DNA of 64,000 nt from Boswellia sacra (Eukaryota > Streptophyta > Magnoliopsida > Sapindales > Burseraceae): NCBI GenBank assembly GCA_013180625.2, contig SNVD02006880.1, positions 124,001-188,000 of the forward strand. The letters are read 5' to 3'. This document shows positions 58,460 through 64,000 of this stretch, piece by piece (position 1 is the stretch's first letter; the number at the start of each line of letters is the position of its first letter). The notes beneath the pieces are model-generated. The model saw only the letters and a list, made by a program, of their open reading frames with translations, ran no database searches and was not told where the DNA came from. The translations under genes and the position numbers were made by a program.

Positions 58460-59440
58460 GCATAAACAGTGGTGTAGCCAAAACATTTTTAAAAAGTTTT
58501 TGTGAACCTCAAAAGCCTTAGGAGATTTCATTTATAAAAAAGAGAAAAAAAACATGATTAGAGAACATATTAAACTTTACTATTTAAAATATCTAGAAAA
58601 GAACGAAAATCATAATCTTCATATTTGTTTAGTTGTTTTAATATAAATGAAAAGTTTAGATAACAATTAAATATAAAATCAAAATATAAAATACACGATA
58701 AAAAGTAATTTTGAAAAGAGAAAAAAATAAGGCAGAGAGAAATTGCTATATGATATATGAAAATAAAAGAAAGTCTACATTTTGGGAGACATATGAAGTG
58801 TGGGGTGTTATAGGTATATATAAGCTGGATTGGAGGAAATTATTGTTCTAATGAAACTTTTTATAGTCGAGATTGGATGAAAAGAGGAAATTAATTAATA
58901 AAATTTAATTACAAGGGAGGATTCAATTATTTTTGGGTAAGTTTTTGTAAGATGAGTGAGAATTAGAAAATAAGAAAATCTAATTAATATAACATAAAAA
59001 TTTTGACGCGATTTATCCTGAAAGAGAGTGTAGAATTATGGAATTAAAATTTATACATAACTTTATTTTCAGAATTTTTTCCAATTAAATCACATCCTAT
59101 GCTAAGGATTTTTTTTTATTTGTTGTTTTTTTTTAAATCTCGGGGGCCTACTGCCCGGCGAAGCCCCTAATAATTTCCTTGTGTATCCATCATATTAAGT
59201 TCTCAGGTATCCCCTAATAAGTGGTAAATCCATCATCATTTCATTAATTTATATCATTGTGCATATCTTTTGCACATATACAAATCTGGCAGTATCGAAA
59301 AACTAAAAAAATTTCTTTAAATTGTTGAGATGCAATTTGGGGAAAATAAAAATTAGCTTTCTGATCGATGATCTCTTTTTATGAGGATTGATAATTATAT
59401 ATGTCAATCGTCAAAAATATTGGTAAAAATGCCAAAGTAG
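58460..59440. other. Intergenic, no gene seen
   Basis: A hAT-like start (cagtggtgtagcca, 58469) has no matching right end that I could find, so it is not called as an element. Confidence 0.4.
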
Positions 59441-59446
59441 TAAATA

Positions 59447-59640
59447 TGGGTATTATTATTCTTATAAATTATCTATACAAACTTATTTATACAAGTTGAT
59501 GCGTCATGATTTGATTGAATGATTGATTTTTAAATTTTAATTAGATTAATTAATGTTGATGATGTTGCAATCATTTAATAATGTCACAAATAAGTTTGTA
59601 TAAGTGAGTTTATATAAATAGTTTATAAAAGTAGCACCAC
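59447..59640. mobile_element. Small MITE, family member 2
   Basis: Left gtattattattcttataaa and right, on the other strand, gtggtgctacttttataaac. The interior is like 52074-52255. Confidence 0.65.
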
Positions 59641-59749
59641 TCAATAATATACATGCAAAGTGAATAACAATTACTCAAGGGAATTTTTAACTAAAATAAG
59701 ATATATCAAAAAGGACTCAATTATTGTCTCCTATAACATAACAACACTA

Positions 59750-60072
59750 AGGGCTTGTTTGTTTCGCCTTCTCTAAGTAGAGTTTATTAGAGTAAAGCTT
59801 GTAAAAATATATCTTTTATTAAAAAAAAATTTGATGGTTGTTTGGTCGGATAAATATAAAAGTACTTATTGATATTAAATTATGAAAACTATTTTTTTAG
59901 AAATGAATGATAAGATAAATATTTTAAAATATGGTAAGGGTATATTTGATATTTTACAACTTAAACATGATAAAAAAGAGCTTTTTCCCAAAAAACTCAA
60001 TTTCAAAAAAGATTTTGGCATTAGAAAGGCTTGTTTGACTAGTAGAGAAGTCGAAATAAACGATCTTTAAAT
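59750..60072. mobile_element. Small hAT-like MITE (about 320 bp)
   Basis: The left end gggcttgtttgtttcgcctt is matched on the opposite strand of the right end by gatcgtttatttcgacttctc; both continue into cttctcta. The target duplication is not certain. The open frame inside is not believed to be a gene. Confidence 0.6.
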
Positions 60073-60419
60073 TTTGATATTCATTGGTTTCTTGCTAGCT
60101 TTAGGTGAGGATTATTGTTAGAGAAATTAATTTTTAAAATCTAGAAATCTAAGTACATTTGATTATGATCATCCTTCGTTTTCGTTCTTGTTACTCCATC
60201 AAGCCAAAGATAGCTCTAATAAGCATCCATGAACCCCGTAGAAAGAACACAAGATATATAGCATTCTACTAACAACAGTGAAAAACAGAAAATCATGGAG
60301 TTGATTGTGGTCACATAGTATATTCTAAACTTTAATGGTATCAACCAGGTAGGCACGCGTTTAATTAATAATTAAGATCGCAATATCTCATAATATTTTC
60401 TTTCGAAAACTATCTATTC
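60073..60419. other. 3' flank of GDSL-7
   Basis: It shares short segments with the 3' flanks of the other copies (agcattctac, tatcaaccaggtaggca). No gene. Confidence 0.5.
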
Positions 60420-61035
60420 ATCGGTGGAGAACCCGCCATCTTCTGACGAATTCAACGCTGGATTCAATTTCATAGAGTTACTTCATGTTGAGATGCCATG
60501 TAAACTTGGATTCTCCACTCCATAGCAGGTCTGCCAGTATAGAATTGGCACGTTCAGTCCGATGGCCTCCATCAAAAAATACATAATCATTTGGATCAGA
60601 TCACAATTCGTATTCTTACTGTAAGTCTTCCGCAACCAAAACCGCGGTGCGAGCCAGTGCCACAACATGCAACATCTGACACATTGAAACCTGAAAAATT
60701 AATTTATAACACTTGTTATTTTATATACGATCAAGATTAGATGTAAGTACTTAAAGAAAATATGGCCCTCCTAGTTAAGCAAGCGTACCATATGTTGCAG
60801 GTTGGCTTATCATATCATTTATTGCATTATAGAAATCAAATATTATGTAGTTGAATCATGATAACTGCATTTGCAACTCCTTGGTGATATTAGATAGAAC
60901 ATTATTGTGAAGACTTGCTATTGCTTGCTGCTGTTCTACACAAGCTCTACCACTAAGGTTGTAACTTTGTTTCCGACACTGGTCCCCAACCCATCGGTCC
61001 AACATTCCCAAATGCAACTTTTCTTCCTCCTAGTT
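60420..61035 (-). pseudogene. GDSL-7: two-exon GDSL remnant
   Basis: Only exon 4 (about 61030-60790) and exon 5 (about 60692-60420) remain. Both match GDSL-8 but have several stops and frameshifts. Upstream of exon 4 the sequence jumps at about 61040 to the 3'-flank type sequence of another copy, so exons 1-3 were removed by a deletion or unequal exchange. Confidence 0.85.
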
Positions 61036-61041
61036 CATATA

Positions 61042-61750
61042 TTTTCTTAATCAAATTCTAATTAAACTTTGATCGTATCAACCAGGTAAGTCTACATTTA
61101 AATTAATTAATAATACCACAATAACTTATAATATTTTCTTTTGTCGGCATTTCAATGCCTTTATTTTTGGTGGTTTGGATGGCTTATACATGCGCATGCA
61201 CTAAGTTAATTAGTGAGAAAAACTATTTATTATTCATCAGCCTAGAACCCAACATCTTCTGACAATAAATTTTAATGCTGGAGTTGATCGAGTTCATAGT
61301 ACTGTTGCTTCATATTGAGGGGTCATGTAATAAATGTTGATTTCTCCACTCCAAAATAGAAGAATATATATATTCTCATATATATCATCACCCAAATTGA
61401 TTTTGATATTTTTAACCCCAACTATAATTATTTCATTTTGTCCTTTTTCTCTTTCTTTTATTAATTCTTGCTCTTTCCTTTTTCCTCTTTCACGGCTTTC
61501 TCAGTTTTCTTTCACTTCTCTCACGGCATTTTCTTGTATAGAAGTGCATGTTTTAAAGCCAAATTTTTGTACCTTTTATTCAGCTTGTCTCATGCATTTT
61601 CTTAAAGCTAGCCCACGTGTTCGTTTCCTTCACTGAACATTAAAGCTTAATCACTTGCACTAGCATGAAATGATCGCTAGGCCATAGTTAAACACGTAAG
61701 TTGAGCATTTTCGTAGCCAACAAAATTTATTAACACGGGAGTAGTCTAAA
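61042..61750. repeat. Segmental duplicate (copy B) with a GDSL exon 5 relic
   Basis: It aligns with 46632-47352. The exon 5 scrap lies at about 61360-61240 on the minus strand. Confidence 0.75.
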
Positions 61751-62337
61751 GTCTACCAATTCGGACTAATATTTGTACCGATTTGACATTCACAAACTGC
61801 ATAAAATGCTTAACTTGTGCAGTTGTTTAATTGGTTTAATATCTTGCTTGATTATTTTTATTTATTTTGGAAATGCACGCTAGGAAAGGATCGTATATTT
61901 TGAAGCTCCGTTATTGGTTTATGCTACTTATTCGCATTTTTAACTCTGTTAATTAAGCCAAAGACGAGCCAATTAAATATACCAAGGTTAAAAAATATAT
62001 GGGAATTTTAATATGAATTAAGTTCATAATGACTAGATAGGGCACTAAAGATAATAAAAAATAAATATCCATGAATGTGGCAAAAAGTAGAGGATATAGA
62101 GCAATCTACTGCAATAATAAAAATATATAGAAACTTATGTGGTTAATATTGTCAAAAAATATTAAATTCTAAACTTTCATCGTACCTACGAGGTGGGTAC
62201 ACGTTTAAATTTAATAATATCACAATATCTTTTAATATTATCTTTTCTTTTTGTCGACATTTCAATGCGTTTATTTTGGGTGGTTTTGATAGGTTGCGTG
62301 GCCAGTAAGATTATTTAATTATTGAGAAAATAACTAT
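61751..62337. other. 3' flank of GDSL-8
   Basis: It aligns with 48546-49023. No gene was seen; it is AT-rich. Confidence 0.65.
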
Positions 62338-63877
62338 CTATTCGGTGAAGAAGCCACCATCTTCTGACAAAAATTCAACGCTGGATTCGAGTTCATAGAG
62401 TTGCTTCATGTTGAGAGGCCATGTTAATTTGGATTCTCCACTCCAAAGCAGGTCTGCTAGTATAGAATTGGCACGTTCGGTCGGATGACCTCCATCAAAA
62501 AATACATACTCATTAGGATCAGAGCACAATTGATATTCAACTGTAAGTCTTCCGCAATCAGAACCGCGATGCGAGCCAGTGCCACAACATGCAACATCTG
62601 ACACATTGAAACCTGAAAATTTAATGGATCACAATTGTTATTGTATAAACAGTAAATAGTAGGTATAAGATTTTCACGAAAACATGGCCTCCTTAATTTA
62701 AGCAATTAGCGTACCATATGTTGCCGGTTGACTTATCATATCATTTAGTGCATTAAAGAAATCAAATATTAAGTAGTTGAATCCTGGTAACTGGCTTTGC
62801 AACTCCTTGGTTACATTAGATAGAACATTATTGTGAAGGGTTGCTATTGCTTGCAGCTCTTCTACACAAGCTCCATCACTAAGGTTGTAACTTTGTTTCA
62901 ACTCTGGTTGGCAACCCAACGGTCCAACATTCTGAAATGCAAATTTTCTTCCTCCTATTTCATATATTTCCTTAACAAAGAAAGGAAAGAAAAAAAAATC
63001 ATATTGGAGAACCTCAAGGAGTAATTAATTAAATGAGTAATTGATAGGACGATATGAGAGAAATCTACCTTAATCACGTCCGTTAAATTGCCAATCACCA
63101 TTTTGACATAGTCTTGTTGCTCTGATTCGGTAATATTGGAATTACTATTGATAAATGCCATATAGTCAACGCCTCCAAAGCTAGACAAGTAAATTGCATC
63201 CGTTAGTATCTTTTGCGCCTCTGCATCACCAAGTTGCTGCTTCAACAAATTGGCCACCTCCTTCAAATAGCCAAATTGTATTCGGAGGTTAAGCTGTAAA
63301 AAAATCACAACATAGTCGACCTATTATTGTATAGAAATCATTACTCGAAGTAACCGGCTCCAGTAATAGAAATATATTCCAGTGTTAGCTAAAAATATAC
63401 GAATTGACATACCGTATCTGGATTAGTTTCAACAAGAACACCAGCTCCAGCACTTGCAAAACTGGCTCCATTGCTGAAATGATGACTTCCAGGTTGCAAA
63501 TATGGTGCCCACAGTGGTAGGTTTGCATACATTGCTGCATTTATTATATCAAAAAGTTGTTTGATATTACAGATACAAAAATGTTTAATAAGAATGAAGA
63601 ATAATGTCATAATTATACCTGCAAAGTCGGGGATGTTACGGCCATCGCAGAATCTTCCGGTCGGATATCTGAAGAAGGTCTCTCCGTATGGGGGAAAATT
63701 TGCCTTGCCGCCAATGCTAATATTAAGATAGTTATTGTTTCCAGGATCGTAGACTGAATCTCCAAAGACAAATATGGCAACTTGCCCTGAGTCAGCATGC
63801 AGGGAGCTTGTTGGGACAAGAAGCAGGCTTGACAAGAAAAGCAAGATAAAGAAATGAATGCTCAAAGCGGACAACAT
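62338..63877 (-). CDS. GDSL-8: GDSL esterase/lipase-like protein, 378 aa, five exons
   Basis: Exons, minus strand: 63877-63619, 63534-63413, 63293-63069, 62970-62715, 62612-62338. GT-AG borders and phases agree (1137 bases with stop). Residues 1-28 form a signal peptide ([15 protein letters not shown]), so it should be secreted. Block I is [15 protein letters not shown] with Ser41. Block II is GASFASAGAG. Block V is D327-x2-H330. Block III, normally GGND, is GGVD: Val169 replaces the oxyanion-hole Asn. The frame is open throughout, so the protein can be made, but esterase activity may be reduced or lost. GDSL-6 is its frameshifted close copy and shares the Val. Confidence 0.88.
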
Positions 63878-64000
63878 TTTTCCTTGTTTTGATTTGAAGG
63901 CGATCGGGTTCTCTTCGGCGACGAGATCAGATTATATCAAGAATGGAAGAGGAGATCAATGTCCGTATTTGGCACGTGGAACACCTAACAATCATTGGCT
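63878..64000 (-). promoter_or_regulatory. GDSL-8 proximal upstream region
   Basis: Nearly the same as 50617-50740 upstream of GDSL-6. It contains ggcacgtggaac, a CACGTG E-box/G-box-like core, at about 63971-63982. The same place near 50709 also has cacgtgg, while the older GDSL-1 copy has catgtgg. TATA and start sites were not resolved. Confidence 0.55.

Noticed and set aside
58469..59280. Tip100-like hAT element starting cagtggtgtagcca
   Set aside because: No matching inverted end or duplication was found on the right side.
59882..60070. 62-codon frame in the small hAT-like MITE
   Set aside because: It ends inside the terminal repeat, has low complexity and no similarity.

Overview
The window is nuclear DNA from a flowering plant, probably a eudicot. 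The evidence is GT-AG introns, plant protein families (GDSL esterase/lipase, tau glutathione transferase, callose synthase, NRT1/PTR transporter), Ty1/copia and Ty3/gypsy retrotransposons with plant-type primer sites, CACTA and hAT DNA transposons, and AT-rich spacers. The species cannot be named from the sequence. By eye only two genes look intact, both GDSL esterase/lipases on the minus strand: GDSL-3 (370 aa, 37150-38644) and GDSL-8 (378 aa, 62338-63877).

Layout. 1-4853: 3' part of a decayed Ty1/copia element, inserted next to exon 1 of a GDSL relic (4879-5872). That exon is itself split by a 749-bp hAT element carrying two SINE-like tRNA heads. 6061-8888: AT-rich spacer. 8889-22515: a 13.6-kb CACTA transposon (3-bp duplication ATA) packed with decayed pieces of six unrelated genes: cinnamoyl-CoA-reductase-like, callose synthase, 2-oxoglutarate dioxygenase, ASHR1 SET/MYND methyltransferase, NRT1/PTR transporter and DEAD-box helicase. 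It also holds a solo LTR (duplication ATGAC). No transposase was recognised. 23616-34455: a complete but decayed Ty3/gypsy element of Tat type (5-bp duplication ATAAC) with two RNase H domains, an intron-containing antisense gene and two tandem-repeat blocks before the 3' LTR.

34759-63877: a same-strand GDSL array in all stages of decay. GDSL-2 is a pseudogene, GDSL-3 intact, GDSL-4 a pseudogene with a SINE in exon 3, GDSL-5 an exon 1 relic, GDSL-6 a twice-frameshifted close copy of GDSL-8, GDSL-7 a two-exon remnant, GDSL-8 intact, and several single-exon scraps lie between. A tau glutathione transferase exon (42368-42725) lies inside the array. The GDSL-6 and GDSL-8 regions are a segmental duplication. 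It was later interrupted by a 1.2-kb element, MITEs and a second CACTA element (52363-58456, duplication GTG) that carries a CPSF73-II fragment.

The intact genes should encode secreted esterases or lipases. GDSL-8 has valine where the family has the oxyanion-hole asparagine, so its catalysis is doubtful. The most unusual object is the multi-gene CACTA element. Its fragments mostly keep intron positions, so they were copied from genomic DNA, and lesions in most of them argue against protein function. Exon ends were read from splice signals and from comparison among copies, with no aligner or database.
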